64,000 nucleotides of DNA from Methylacidimicrobium fagopyrum (GTDB lineage: Bacteria > Verrucomicrobiota > Verrucomicrobiia > Limisphaerales > UBA11358), in NCBI GenBank assembly GCA_026225255.1, contig JAMFSJ010000049.1, positions 19,733 to 83,732 on the forward strand. The letters are read 5' to 3'. The position numbers were made by a program, and so were the translations under genes. Below the pieces are notes generated by a model. That model was not told where the DNA came from. It saw nothing but the letters and a program-made list of their open reading frames with translations, and did not search any database. Shown here one piece after another: positions 15,775 to 24,632 of the stretch (position 1 is its first letter; each line of letters opens with the position of its first letter).

Positions 15775-18093
15775 ATGAAGCAGTTCATGAAATTTCTTTC
15801 CGTTGCGCTCGCGACGGCGGCGGGTTTTTCCCATTTTTCCAGCCCTGCAACCACCGTCACCAATGCTTTCGGTTTCACCGGCCCGGAGATTTATCCGGTG
15901 GATCAAGGCGTGGCGTTGTTGCACGTGGCCGACCTCGATGGCGATGGGTTGAACGACCTCATCGTCGTAAATAATTTGCGCGCCAAAATTAATTTGCTCT
16001 ACAACCAAACTGGCAAAACGAATCGCGTGGAGGCGAATCCACTGCGCAAATTGGAATTGAACGAACTGCCGCCGGACGCGCGTTTTCGCATTGATTCGAT
16101 GCCTTCAAATGAACGCATCGCCGCGCTGGAAGTGAAAGATTTGAACGGCGACGGCAAACCGGATCTCGTCTATTACGGCGACCAGAAAGATTTGGTCGTG
16201 CTTTATAATTTGGGCACGAACGGCTGGAGCGAGCCAAAGACGTGGCACGTCGACGATGGGCAGATGGACCCGAACGCACTTTCGGTCGGCGATCTTTCGG
16301 GCGATGGCTTAAATGACATCGTGTTGCTCGGCGACAGCGGCGCGGTTTATTTTTGGAAACAGAATGCGGATCACACCTTGGCTGAACCGCAGAAAATTGC
16401 TTATTCCGGCACCCCACACGCGGTGCAGATCGCGGATGTGAATAGCGATGGCAAAAGCGATTTAGTGCTCGTGGATTTTGACAGCCCGACGCCATATCAC
16501 GTCCGCTTTCAGATCGCCGGCGGGCAACTCGGGCCCGAAACGTATTTCAAAACCCAGCCCGTTCGCTCGTTCTGGGTGGATAATTTGGGCGGCGACAAAA
16601 CGAATTATCTTACCGGCATCGTGACGGCGACCGGACGCGCAGAAGTGTCGCAATTCACCCGCCAACCGGGCGAAGTTTTGTCGGGCGCGTTGCGGGCGGG
16701 ACAATTTCAAATCTTGCCGTTGAATAAAACAGATGCGGCGGCGCGCGGTATTTTGTGGGCGGACGTGGATGGCGATGGCCGTCCTGATTTGCTCGTCGCG
16801 GAACCGGCCAGCGGCCAGCTCTCAGTTTATTTACAACAATCGGACGGCACGCTCGCGGCGCCGAAAAAATTTCCCAGTCTCGCCGGCGTTTCGCAAATCG
16901 TCGTGTCGGATTGGAACGAAGATGGTCATCCGGAAATTTTCCTGTTGAGTCGCGACGAAAATGCGGTCGGCATGACGCAGTTTGATAAAAACGGGCGTTT
17001 GCCGTTCCCCACGTTGTTGCCGCTCGATGGCAAGCCGCTCGTGATGCGCGCGGGCGTGCTCAAGCCCGGTGCGAAGCCGACGCTCACGATCATCGTGGAT
17101 AAAGACGGCGCGCGTTCGCTCGTCACGCGCACGGCGGATGGCAAAACGAAATCGCAAAAGTTGAGCGACAGTTTTAAATCCAACCCGACCTCGTTCGCGA
17201 TCCAAGACGTGAATCAAGATGGGCTCGCGGATTTGGTGCTGCTGATTCCTTATGAAAAAATCAAAGTCCTTTTGCAAAATAAAGACGGCGGTTTTGACGA
17301 GAAGGACATTGATCCGCCCGGCGGCACGATGGATCAACCGTGGCTCGCGTCCGCTGATGTCGATGGCGATGGCAAACCAGAATTATTGTTGCCGCAGAAA
17401 AATTTCGTGCGCGCCGTGGTGTTGGAACAACAAGCGAAAACTGCGGGTTCCACGAATGCTCCGGATTGGATTTTCCGCGTAAAAGATCAGATCAACGGCG
17501 CTGCGACCGACTCGCGTATCATCGGCGCAACGGCGGTGGCGAATGGCAAAAATGTGACGCCTTCGATTTTTCTGCTCGACGCGCAAAACAAGCAATTGAC
17601 GCTTACTGAACGCGACACGAACGGCGTGTGGCAGGTGGTGAAAAACATCCCGTTGCCGGTGGCGGATTTCGGTGCGTTGCGCACGGTGGATTTGGGCGGC
17701 AAACCGAGTGTCGCGTTCTTGAGCCAAAACGCCGTCGCGTGGCAATCGCTTTCGGGCGATGTCTGGCAGCTCACGAAATTGGATGAATATGATACGCCGA
17801 TCAAAGACGGTTACTTGAACGATCTTGTCGCGGGCGATTTGACCGGTAGCGGCCGCAAGCAACTCGTGTTCATGGAAACGGCGCGGAATTATCTCGACCT
17901 CGTGTTCTTCGATAAAAATCGCAAACTCGTGCCCGGCAATCGCTGGCAGGTGTTCGAACAACACACCTTTCGCGGTGCGCAAAACGCGTTGCCCGAACCC
18001 CGTGAAAGCGCCGTGGCCGACGTGACGGGTGACAAAAAGAATGATCTCATTGTCCTCGTGCATGACCGCATCCTGGTTTACCCGCAGGAATAA
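15775..18093 (+). CDS. Secreted FG-GAP/VCBS repeat protein
   Basis: A 772-residue exported protein built of FG-GAP (integrin-alpha-like) repeats. A signal peptide covers about residues 1-25 (an internal Met at 5 is an alternative start). Calcium-binding blades recur: DLDGDGLNDLIV, DLNGDGKPDLVY, DLSGDGLNDIVL, DVNSDGKSDLVL, DVDGDGRPDLLV, DWNEDGHPEIFL, DVNQDGLADLVL, DVDGDGKPELLL. These form a seven-bladed propeller or two, usually for surface binding. It ends two bases before the trmB start, so the two may be transcribed together although functionally unrelated. Confidence 0.87.
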   Translation: MKQFMKFLSVALATAAGFSHFSSPATTVTNAFGFTGPEIYPVDQGVALLHVADLDGDGLNDLIVVNNLRAKINLLYNQTGKTNRVEANPLRKLELNELPPDARFRIDSMPSNERIAALEVKDLNGDGKPDLVYYGDQKDLVVLYNLGTNGWSEPKTWHVDDGQMDPNALSVGDLSGDGLNDIVLLGDSGAVYFWKQNADHTLAEPQKIAYSGTPHAVQIADVNSDGKSDLVLVDFDSPTPYHVRFQIAGGQLGPETYFKTQPVRSFWVDNLGGDKTNYLTGIVTATGRAEVSQFTRQPGEVLSGALRAGQFQILPLNKTDAAARGILWADVDGDGRPDLLVAEPASGQLSVYLQQSDGTLAAPKKFPSLAGVSQIVVSDWNEDGHPEIFLLSRDENAVGMTQFDKNGRLPFPTLLPLDGKPLVMRAGVLKPGAKPTLTIIVDKDGARSLVTRTADGKTKSQKLSDSFKSNPTSFAIQDVNQDGLADLVLLIPYEKIKVLLQNKDGGFDEKDIDPPGGTMDQPWLASADVDGDGKPELLLPQKNFVRAVVLEQQAKTAGSTNAPDWIFRVKDQINGAATDSRIIGATAVANGKNVTPSIFLLDAQNKQLTLTERDTNGVWQVVKNIPLPVADFGALRTVDLGGKPSVAFLSQNAVAWQSLSGDVWQLTKLDEYDTPIKDGYLNDLVAGDLTGSGRKQLVFMETARNYLDLVFFDKNRKLVPGNRWQVFEQHTFRGAQNALPEPRESAVADVTGDKKNDLIVLVHDRILVYPQE

Positions 18094-18095
18094 TT

Positions 18096-18719
18096 TTGAT
18101 TCTGGAAACATTGAAAGTGGCCATCCTCTCTCTTGATAATTTGATCGTCCAACTTGAGACGATTCTTGAACCGCTCAAGCTCGCGGAACTATTTCCCTTG
18201 GAACAACCGTTGGAAGTGGAACTGGGCTGCGGCGACGCTTCATTTCTGGCGGAATACGCGCGGCAAAATCCGGCAAAGAATTTCATTGGCGTGGAACGAT
18301 TGCTCGGACGCATTCAAAAACTGGATCGCAAAGGCCGTCGCCTGGGGCTGACGAATACGCGGGGCGTGCGCATCGAGTCCGCGTATTTTATGCAATATCT
18401 GTTGCGGCCGCATTCCGCGGCGGCCGTGCACGTTTATTTTCCCGATCCCTGGCCGAAGAAAAAGCATCGTCATCACCGGCTCATCAACGAACAATTTCCC
18501 GCGCTCGCCCGCGCCGCGCTGGTGCCCGGCGGCACGGTTTTTCTGCGCACGGACGATACGGATTATTTTCAACAGATGAACGAAGTTTTTGACGCGGCGA
18601 AGGAATTTGAAAAAGTAGCGACGCCGCCGGCCTTGGCGGAAATCACCACGGACTTTGAGCGTGATTTTAATGCGCAGGGAATCCCAACGTTGCGCGCGGC
18701 TTACCGGAACTTGAAATGA
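18096..18719 (+). CDS. trmB: tRNA (guanine-N7-)-methyltransferase TrmB
   Basis: A 207-residue SAM methyltransferase forming m7G46 in tRNA. LEVELGCGDASFLAEYA (about 39-55) is the SAM loop; NFIGVERLLGRI, VHVYFPDPWPKKKHHR-type region (family signature FPDPWPKK) and FLRTDDTDYF follow. The frame starts with TTG at 18096, two bases after the FG-GAP stop; the N-terminus before residue 35 is not conserved, so a start a few codons later is possible. Confidence 0.9.
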   Translation: MILETLKVAILSLDNLIVQLETILEPLKLAELFPLEQPLEVELGCGDASFLAEYARQNPAKNFIGVERLLGRIQKLDRKGRRLGLTNTRGVRIESAYFMQYLLRPHSAAAVHVYFPDPWPKKKHRHHRLINEQFPALARAALVPGGTVFLRTDDTDYFQQMNEVFDAAKEFEKVATPPALAEITTDFERDFNAQGIPTLRAAYRNLK

Positions 18720-18764
18720 CGAGTGGACGTTATCGGCTCCATTCGTCATTGGTCATTTTGAATT

Positions 18765-19238
18765 TCAGACATCAATCACCGGCCCGTCACCGTCATTCTT
18801 CTTATTATTGGGCGGGCCGGGCGGGCCGCGTTGCACGCGGACGTTTGAATTGCCGGTCATGATGTTCAGGATCACTGTGATGATGCTGATGATCAACGCG
18901 CCAAGAAACGCATAGCCAAACGTATCCACATAAAAACTGGGCCGGAGCAGGTAGCCGACGAAATAGAGCAGCAGCGCATTAATGACCAGCGTGAACAGCC
19001 CGAGCGTGAAGATCAGCAATGGCAGCGCGATGAGCATCAAGATCGGACGCACAAACGCATTCAGAATGCCCAGCAACAACGAGGCGAACACGAGCGCGAA
19101 CTTCGTTTCGTAATGGATATGGTTGGGCAAAATCATGGCCGCCAGCGCGACCGCGAGCGTGCTGATGATCCAGCTTTGCAAAAAGCGAACTAATTTTTTC
19201 TGACCGGGCTGCATAAATCTCTTAAAAGGCGACGGCAA
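18765..19238 (-). CDS. Phage-holin family IV (YvlD/PF04020) membrane protein
   Basis: A 157-residue inner-membrane protein with four hydrophobic helices (about 20-38, 46-62, 66-92, 105-130) and a polar proline-rich tail. The pattern LVFASLLLGILNAFVRPILMLIALPL matches the small family of four-helix proteins named for similarity to mycobacteriophage holins. In bacterial chromosomes these are not lytic; the function is unknown. Single gene converging with trmB. Confidence 0.8.
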   Translation of the reverse strand: MPSPFKRFMQPGQKKLVRFLQSWIISTLAVALAAMILPNHIHYETKFALVFASLLLGILNAFVRPILMLIALPLLIFTLGLFTLVINALLLYFVGYLLRPSFYVDTFGYAFLGALIISIITVILNIMTGNSNVRVQRGPPGPPNNKKNDGDGPVIDV

Positions 19239-19319
19239 CTTGCTTTACTTTGACCGGAAAAACAAGACGTGATTTTTCGCTGGCTTCGCGACGCGGTTCG
19301 CGTCAGATTGCCGCACGCC

Positions 19320-20210
19320 ATGAAAATTATCTTTGCCGTCGCTCTCGTTTCCCTCGCCTTGGCTGCGTCCGCGGCTGAAAGTGTGATTGCGCCGGGGGCC
19401 AAGTTGGAAAAGCTCGCGGGCGATTTCGCGTTCACCGAAGGTCCGACGGGTGATGCGGCCGGCAACCTGTTTTTCGTAGATCAACCGAATAACCGAATCA
19501 TGGAATGGAGCGTGGACGGAAAGCTTTCCACGTTTCTGCAACCGTCTGGTTATGCGAATGGCATGATGTTCGACGCGCACGGTAATCTCATCGCTTGCGC
19601 GGATGAACACAACGCGCTTTGGGCCATCACGCCCGATAAAAAAACCTCCATTCTCGTCACCAATTTTAACGGCAAATATCTAAATGGCCCGAACGACGTT
19701 TGGGTGTCGGCCAATGGCGGGATGTATTTGAGCGATCCGTTTTACAATCGCAAATGGTGGGATCACGACACGATGGCGTTGACCAACGAAGAAGTTTTTT
19801 ATCTGTCGCCGGACCGGAAAACCTTGGCGCGCGTGACCGAAGATTTGAAAAAACCAAACGGCATTACCGGCACGCCGGATGGAAAAAATCTTTACGTCTC
19901 GGACATCCGCGCGGGCCAAACGTGGCGTTATGACATCCAGCCAGACGGTTCGCTGACGAATAAGATTTTTTTCTGTGCGCTCGGTTCCGACGGCATGACG
20001 ATTGACGACGAAGGAAATCTTTATCTGACCGGCCACGGCGTGATGATTTTTGATAAAACCGGAAAGCAGATCGAGCACATTGACGTGAATGAAAAATGGT
20101 CGGCGAACGTTTGCTTTGCGGGTAAAGATCGGAAGACGCTTTTCATCACGGCGAGCGAATCGCTTTATTCCATCCAGATGCGGGTTAAAGGCGGCAATCC
20201 GGCGAAGTGA
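19320..20210 (+). CDS. Exported SMP-30/gluconolactonase-like beta-propeller protein
   Basis: A 296-residue protein with a signal peptide (MKIIFAVALVSLALAASA) and a six-bladed propeller of the SMP-30/gluconolactonase/LRE family: EGPTGDAAGNLFFVDQPNNRI, KYLNGPNDVWVSANGGMYLSDP, KPNGITGTPDGKNLYVSD. Metal ligands expected in this family are the Glu near residue 40, the Asn in NGPNDV and the Asp in VSD. It probably hydrolyses a sugar lactone in the periplasm. The ATG at 19320 is chosen because a 17-codon longer form lacks a signal peptide at its start. Confidence 0.86.
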   Translation: MKIIFAVALVSLALAASAAESVIAPGAKLEKLAGDFAFTEGPTGDAAGNLFFVDQPNNRIMEWSVDGKLSTFLQPSGYANGMMFDAHGNLIACADEHNALWAITPDKKTSILVTNFNGKYLNGPNDVWVSANGGMYLSDPFYNRKWWDHDTMALTNEEVFYLSPDRKTLARVTEDLKKPNGITGTPDGKNLYVSDIRAGQTWRYDIQPDGSLTNKIFFCALGSDGMTIDDEGNLYLTGHGVMIFDKTGKQIEHIDVNEKWSANVCFAGKDRKTLFITASESLYSIQMRVKGGNPAK

Positions 20211-20213
20211 TTT

Positions 20214-20666
20214 TTAGATTTCTGCGGCGTCTAGTTTATTAACGCGCTTTAGATTCTTAAAAAAGAAGAACCAACAAATCGGCGCAAAAACATTGCAGAA
20301 AGCTAAAGAATAAAGCAAATAGCCGATGATGATCAACGGGCTTGGCGGCAGTTTATCCATCACTCCATTCCGCAAGACTTCGCCTTGGGAAAAAAGATTC
20401 ACGTAGGGCATCATATTATTGTAGGGCCCGACGGATGCGCCGCAGCACTCGCAAAACCAAGCGTTGTCCGGCTGGGCTGTGAAACAGCGATGGCAAAGTT
20501 CGACGGCTTCCGGTTCCGACAATTTTTGTTCCGTTTCAATATCCCACGGATCGGGCGTGATCGGCGCCGTGCGAACCCAGGCAATCAAGCGCCAAATTAA
20601 AACTCCGAGCAGACCGCCGATGGCAATTTCTCCGAGCAGAAGATTGGGGTCGCTTATCGCAAGCAT
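20214..20666 (-). CDS. Membrane protein with central zinc ribbon, function unknown
   Basis: A 150-residue protein with an N-terminal membrane helix (about 9-30), a cysteine-rich cytoplasmic loop (Cys58, Cys61, Cys72, Cys75; LCHRC and CECCG) and a second hydrophobic region (about 115-142). The start at 20666 gives a sensible topology; a longer frame adds an Arg-rich stretch that reads into the glutaredoxin promoter. Overlapping convergent arrangement with the propeller gene (4 bases between stops). Not recognised. Confidence 0.6.
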   Translation of the reverse strand: MLAISDPNLLLGEIAIGGLLGVLIWRLIAWVRTAPITPDPWDIETEQKLSEPEAVELCHRCFTAQPDNAWFCECCGASVGPYNNMMPYVNLFSQGEVLRNGVMDKLPPSPLIIIGYLLYSLAFCNVFAPICWFFFFKNLKRVNKLDAAEI

Positions 20667-20790
20667 AACATGGAAGAATTTCGCGCGTTGGTTGCGTGCT
20701 GTCAAGAATGCAAAGTGTTTGGATCGGCGGCGTAAAAAATTTGCCCGCCGCTTTTGTCTGTGGCATTGTAAAGGCAGCAAATTTTATTTT

Positions 20791-21135
20791 ATGAGCAAAC
20801 CAAAAATTATCGCCTATTTGAAACCGAGCTGCGGCTGGAGCCAGGGAGTTCGCGCCGTGTTGCGCAAATATGACCTGCCGTTTGAAGATCGCGACATCAT
20901 CAACGATCCGATCCAGCGCCAAGAAATGATCGAGAAGAGCGGCCAGATGTTGAGCCCGTGCGTCGAGATCAACGGCCAGATGTTGCCCGACATCAGCGGC
21001 GAAGAAGTCGAAGCGTGGATGCTCGCGAACAATGTCGTGACGCAAAACAACCGCACGCCCGACGCGCCGATCAACCAACCCTGCGCGCATGAAATGCCGC
21101 AGAGTGCGCCGATGAGTTTTGGGGCGCGCCGGTAA
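20791..21135 (+). CDS. Glutaredoxin-like protein
   Basis: A 114-residue glutaredoxin. The active site is CGWS (Cys14), a monothiol-type or single N-terminal cysteine variant; the cis-Pro loop is MLSPCVEING (about 48-57), and GEEVEAWM follows. It probably handles glutathionylated proteins or iron-sulfur transfer. A cysteine directly after the cis-proline (SPCVE) is unusual. The ATG at 20791 is preceded by a T-rich stretch; the longer frame upstream is antisense to the neighbouring gene. Ends at the terminator at 21155. Confidence 0.85.
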   Translation: MSKPKIIAYLKPSCGWSQGVRAVLRKYDLPFEDRDIINDPIQRQEMIEKSGQMLSPCVEINGQMLPDISGEEVEAWMLANNVVTQNNRTPDAPINQPCAHEMPQSAPMSFGARR

Positions 21136-21154
21136 AACAATTTAATCGTCACCC

Positions 21155-21186
21155 GCCGCGTGGAACCATCCGCGCGGCTTTTTTTA
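21155..21186 (+). terminator. Rho-independent terminator after glutaredoxin gene
   Basis: GCCGCGTGGA and TCCGCGCGGC pair over ten positions (one G-T) around an ACCA loop, followed by seven T. Confidence 0.9.
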
Positions 21187-21194
21187 TTCGGACC

Positions 21195-21275
21195 GCCGGG
21201 CATTGCCCGGCAAGTAGATCGTTATAATTTCAGCGAGCTGAGCAATGCTCGGCGCTCCGATCGCTTGCTCAGCTC
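21195..21275. repeat. Cluster of intergenic palindromes
   Basis: GCCGGGCATTGCCCGGC (21195-21211) is a near-perfect palindrome. GAGCTGAGCAA (21235-21245) is perfectly complemented by TTGCTCAGCTC (21265-21275), enclosing the 14-mer TGCTCGGCGCTCCG (21246-21259), which recurs exactly at 30234-30247. Confidence 0.7.
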
Positions 21276-21337
21276 GAACCCTTTCGCTTTTGACAATCGC
21301 ATTGAAAAGTCGTTGGTCCTGCGCCATTTTGTTTAGG

Positions 21338-22222
21338 ATGCAAATTGTTTCTTCCATCGCTGCGATGTCGCGGCTCGCCAAAAAATGGCAACGCGCGGGA
21401 ACCAAAATCGGTTTCGTGCCGACGATGGGTTATCTGCACGCCGGTCACATGAGCCTCGTGCGCGAGGCGCGTAAGCGCGTGTGCCAAGGTGGCAAAGTGG
21501 TTGTCAGTATTTACGTCAATCCGACGCAGTTCTCGCCGACCGAAGATCTTTCGAAATATCCGCGTGATTTGAAACGTGATCTGAAGCTGTGTCGTGCGGA
21601 AGGCGCCGACGTTATCTTTACGCCGACCGATGCGGAAATATATCCGAACCGGCAAAATCAGAAATCGGAAATCGGAAATCGGAAATCATTTAGCACCTAC
21701 GTCGTCGAAGAAAAACTCTCACAAAGCATGGAAGGCGCGTCGCGGCCGACCCATTTTCGCGGCGTGACGACCGTGGTGGCGAAATTATTTAACATCGTGC
21801 TGCCGGACGTGGCAGTGTTCGGACAAAAAGATTTTCAACAAGCTGCCGTCATCCAGCGCATGGTGGCGGATTTGAATTTCCCGTTAAAAATCATCATCGC
21901 ACCGACCACGCGTGAACGTGATGGTTTGGCGATGAGTTCGCGTAATAAATATTTGGATGCAGAACAACGTGCGCAGGCCGTGATTTTATTTCATGCGCTG
22001 CAAGCCGCCAAAGCGGCGGTGAAAACCAAATCCGTTTCCGCTTCACGCCTGAAAGCCGACTTAAAGGAATTTCTCACCGCTGCACCATTGGGGCGATTGG
22101 ACTACGTTGAGTTTTTTGATCCGGAAACGCTGGAGCCGGTCGCCCAAGTCGGGCAAGGAACGCAGATGGCGTTAGCTGTATTTTTCGGCAAGACGCGGTT
22201 GATTGATAATGCCCGGTTGTAA
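21338..22222 (+). CDS. panC: Pantothenate synthetase
   Basis: A 294-residue enzyme that joins pantoate and beta-alanine using ATP, the last step of pantothenate (coenzyme A precursor) synthesis. PTMGYLHAGHMSLVREA contains the HxGH-like HAGH nucleotide motif; YVNPTQFSPTEDLSKYPR, EGASRPTHFRGVTTVV, FGQKDFQQ and MSSRNKYL are all diagnostic. Start at 21338 follows an AGG-containing site and removes a 31-residue upstream extension that runs through a palindrome. Unusual: four heptamer units (GAAATCG) at 21661-21687 encode an extra KSEIGNRKS loop where other PanC proteins have a short ETHTYV-like turn. Confidence 0.95.
   Translation: MQIVSSIAAMSRLAKKWQRAGTKIGFVPTMGYLHAGHMSLVREARKRVCQGGKVVVSIYVNPTQFSPTEDLSKYPRDLKRDLKLCRAEGADVIFTPTDAEIYPNRQNQKSEIGNRKSFSTYVVEEKLSQSMEGASRPTHFRGVTTVVAKLFNIVLPDVAVFGQKDFQQAAVIQRMVADLNFPLKIIIAPTTRERDGLAMSSRNKYLDAEQRAQAVILFHALQAAKAAVKTKSVSASRLKADLKEFLTAAPLGRLDYVEFFDPETLEPVAQVGQGTQMALAVFFGKTRLIDNARL
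21661..21687 (+). repeat. Heptanucleotide tandem repeat inside panC
   Basis: GAAATCG repeated 3.9 times in the panC reading frame. Gain or loss of one unit would shift the frame. Confidence 0.85.
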
Positions 22223-22639
22223 TTATTGGGTTGGCGTGATGAGCGGAATCGCTTGCCGTTCGAATCGGCGATAAATTTTGAAATCAGAGTCCAAAGTGAG
22301 CAGCCGGCAGTCGCGCTTTTCTTCGGTCATTGAAACCAAGCAGGCATCCACAAAATCCATGGGCGTGTCGGCATATTTTTTCATCAACGAAAGCACGCGA
22401 TTATGGCTGGCATTCAAGTCAAAGCGCACGGCGATGATCTCGCGATGGATCAATTCCAATACGCCCCACGGTTTGACGCCGGCATCTTGCAGCAGATGAG
22501 TCGCCTCGGTGATGGCACCTTCGCAAGTCACCAGCGTGCCGGATAAATGGGAAAATTGATCAACCGCCCATTCGTGGTGCTGGTCGGAACGGTCAAGCAG
22601 CGCAATGAGCGGCCCAGAATCGGTCAGGATTGTTTCCAT
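22223..22639 (-). CDS. PIN-domain ribonuclease toxin (VapC-like)
   Basis: A 138-residue PIN-domain protein, the toxin of a type II toxin-antitoxin pair. LTDSGPLIALL at the N-terminus carries the first acidic metal ligand, Glu in CEGAITEATHLL the second, and MDFVDACLVSM and TLDSDF the remaining acids of the nuclease centre. Toxins of this type cleave RNA, often tRNA, under stress. The start ATG overlaps the antitoxin stop as TGATG; a GTG one codon earlier is also possible. It ends directly after panC (convergent). Confidence 0.85.
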   Translation of the reverse strand: METILTDSGPLIALLDRSDQHHEWAVDQFSHLSGTLVTCEGAITEATHLLQDAGVKPWGVLELIHREIIAVRFDLNASHNRVLSLMKKYADTPMDFVDACLVSMTEEKRDCRLLTLDSDFKIYRRFERQAIPLITPTQ

Positions 22640-22884
22640 CACGCCATGCGTTTACGCCCGAGATTTTTAAGGTGCCGTTTGTGGCTTGCATCTTTTCGTC
22701 CACTGGCATACATGCCGACCAAATCACCGGCGCGATCGAGCAGGCTTTCGGATTTTCTTTCGCCATTGAGTTGCGCCGCCAACGCCTGCCGGACAATTTC
22801 AGATTTCGGGCGATTCAAGTCCCGGGCACGGCGGTTCAGCCGTTCGGCCAATTCATCGGGAACTTTCAAAGTCAAGGTCTGCAT
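22639..22884 (-). CDS. Ribbon-helix-helix antitoxin (VapB/CopG-like)
   Basis: An 81-residue protein whose first 45 residues form a ribbon-helix-helix DNA-binding domain: MQTLTLKVPDELAERLNRRA followed by RPKSEIVRQAL. The polar C-terminus (RKRMA end) would wrap the toxin. It precedes the PIN toxin with a one-base overlap, the usual antitoxin-first order, and would be expected to repress its own promoter in the 22885-22954 gap. Confidence 0.85.
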   Translation of the reverse strand: MQTLTLKVPDELAERLNRRARDLNRPKSEIVRQALAAQLNGERKSESLLDRAGDLVGMYASGRKDASHKRHLKNLGRKRMA

Positions 22885-22912
22885 GGAATGTTGGTAACAC
22901 TGAATTGCCGAA

Positions 22913-22954
22913 TTGACAATACCAAATTAAATTCGGACTTTATGGGTTCATTAA
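22913..22954 (+). promoter_or_regulatory. Possible promoter of nadB
   Basis: A consensus TTGACA (22913-22918) lies 36 bases before the nadB ATG; the matching -10 is weak (an A/T-rich CTTTAT-like stretch around 22938-22943). The gap also must hold the divergent toxin-antitoxin promoter. Confidence 0.35.
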
Positions 22955-24556
22955 ATGAAACAATTCGACTTCCTCATCCTCGGTAGCGGCATCGCGGGAC
23001 TTTCGTTTGCGTTGAAGGTGGCGCCGCGTGGGCGTGTGGCGATCGTCACAAAGAAGAATCGCGCGGAGTCGAACACAAATTACGCGCAGGGTGGCATCGC
23101 GTCGGTGACGGGCAAGGATGATTCGTTCGAACTGCACGTGCGCGACACGCTTGAGGCGGGCGCGGGTTTGTGCAAGGAAAGCGTGGTGCGCACGATTGTC
23201 GAGGAAGGGCCGGCACGCATCCAGGAATTGATTGATCTCGGCATGAAATTTTCCGAAACGGAACAGCGCGCGTCGGATGGTTCGCGCGAATTGGATCTGG
23301 GCCGGGAAGGCGGCCATTCGCGTCGCCGCATTCTGCACGCGAAGGACATGACCGGCCACGAGATCGAAAGCGCATTGCTCGATGCGATTTCCAAGCAGCC
23401 GAACATTCAGATTTTTGAGAATCATCTGGCGATTGATTTGATCACGAGCCAGAAGCTCGGGTACGTCGGCGAAAACCGTTGCCACGGCGCGTATGTGTTC
23501 GACCGTAAAACACGGCGCGTGGAGACGTTTTCCGCAACGACGACTCTGCTGGCGACGGGCGGTTGCGGCAAAGTTTATCTCTACACGACGAATCCCGACA
23601 TCGCGACCGGTGACGGCGTGGCGATGGCATATCGGGCCGGCGCAAGCATCGCGAACATGGAGTTCGTGCAGTTTCATCCGACCTGTCTGTATCATCCGAA
23701 GGCGAAGTCATTTCTCATCAGCGAAGCCGTGCGCGGCGAAGGCGGCGTTCTAAAAAATCTCGAGGGCGGCGAATTCATGGACGGTGTGCACGCAATGAAA
23801 TCGCTCGCGCCGCGTGACATTGTAGCCCGCGCGATCGACAGTGAGATGAAGAAGACCGGCGCAGATCACGTGTTACTCGACATCACGCATAAGCCCGCCA
23901 AGTTCATCATCGAACGCTTTCCCAATATTTATCAAACGTGTTTGCGCTACGGCATTGATATCACGAAAGAGCCAATTCCGGTCGTGCCGGCGGCACATTA
24001 TCAATGCGGCGGCGTAGTGACTAATGTGGATGGCGAGACGGATATCGCCGGCCTTTTTGCGGTGGGCGAAGTGGCTTGCACCGGCTTGCACGGTGCCAAT
24101 CGGTTGGCGAGTAATTCGCTGTTGGAAGCGCTGGTTTGTGCGCATCGTGCGGCGGGAAAAATTCTGTCAACGACCGTGCAAAAAACAGATTTAGCCATTC
24201 CGCTCTGGCAGTCCGGCAACGCGACGAATGCGGACGAAATGGTGGTCGTGTCGCACAACTGGGATGAGATCCGCCGGTTGATGTGGGATTACGTCGGCAT
24301 CGTGCGGACGAACAAGCGTTTACAGCGCGCGCAAAAGCGGATCGCGAATCTGCAGGAAGAGATTCACGATTATTACTGGAATTTCAATGTGTCGGCGGAC
24401 TTGCTGGAATTGCGCAACATCGCAACCGTGGCGGAACTGATCGTAGCTTGCGCCTTGCAGCGGCCGGAGAGCCGGGGACTGAATTACAATTTGGATTTTC
24501 CTGACACGAACGACGCTTGGGCACAGCGCGACAGTGTGGTGCGGAAACCAATTTAA
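22955..24556 (+). CDS. nadB: L-aspartate oxidase
   Basis: A 533-residue FAD enzyme that oxidises L-aspartate to iminoaspartate in de novo NAD synthesis. [14 protein letters not shown] (8-21) is the FAD loop, [12 protein letters not shown] (about 40-51), the active-site [17 protein letters not shown] (about 119-135), [18 protein letters not shown], and [13 protein letters not shown] (His in the fumarate-reductase-like site) are diagnostic. C-terminal helical domain complete. nadA and nadC are not in the window. Confidence 0.96.
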   Translation: MKQFDFLILGSGIAGLSFALKVAPRGRVAIVTKKNRAESNTNYAQGGIASVTGKDDSFELHVRDTLEAGAGLCKESVVRTIVEEGPARIQELIDLGMKFSETEQRASDGSRELDLGREGGHSRRRILHAKDMTGHEIESALLDAISKQPNIQIFENHLAIDLITSQKLGYVGENRCHGAYVFDRKTRRVETFSATTTLLATGGCGKVYLYTTNPDIATGDGVAMAYRAGASIANMEFVQFHPTCLYHPKAKSFLISEAVRGEGGVLKNLEGGEFMDGVHAMKSLAPRDIVARAIDSEMKKTGADHVLLDITHKPAKFIIERFPNIYQTCLRYGIDITKEPIPVVPAAHYQCGGVVTNVDGETDIAGLFAVGEVACTGLHGANRLASNSLLEALVCAHRAAGKILSTTVQKTDLAIPLWQSGNATNADEMVVVSHNWDEIRRLMWDYVGIVRTNKRLQRAQKRIANLQEEIHDYYWNFNVSADLLELRNIATVAELIVACALQRPESRGLNYNLDFPDTNDAWAQRDSVVRKPI

Positions 24557-24564
24557 ACGGGTGA

Positions 24565-24628
24565 CTTTTTAACAAAAGGAAACGAAGGTAACAAAGCTTC
24601 GTTCCCTTGGCTCGCCTCTGTTAAAAAG
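24565..24628. terminator. Nested-hairpin terminator between convergent genes
   Basis: CTTTTTAACA (24565-24574) is perfectly complemented by TGTTAAAAAG (24619-24628), enclosing AACGAAG..CTTCGTT (24581-24603). The A/T outer arms provide T runs on both strands, so it probably terminates nadB and the facing gene. Confidence 0.65.
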
Positions 24629-24632
24629 CCTT

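Noticed and set aside
20464..20790. N-terminal extension of the glutaredoxin gene
   Set aside because: The added residues run antisense through a separate membrane-protein gene and are not glutaredoxin-like; the ATG at 20791 starts exactly at the fold.
22223..22884. Toxin-antitoxin pair as part of the same mobile unit as the dprA cassette
   Set aside because: They lie 19 kb apart and share no repeats or flanking marks.
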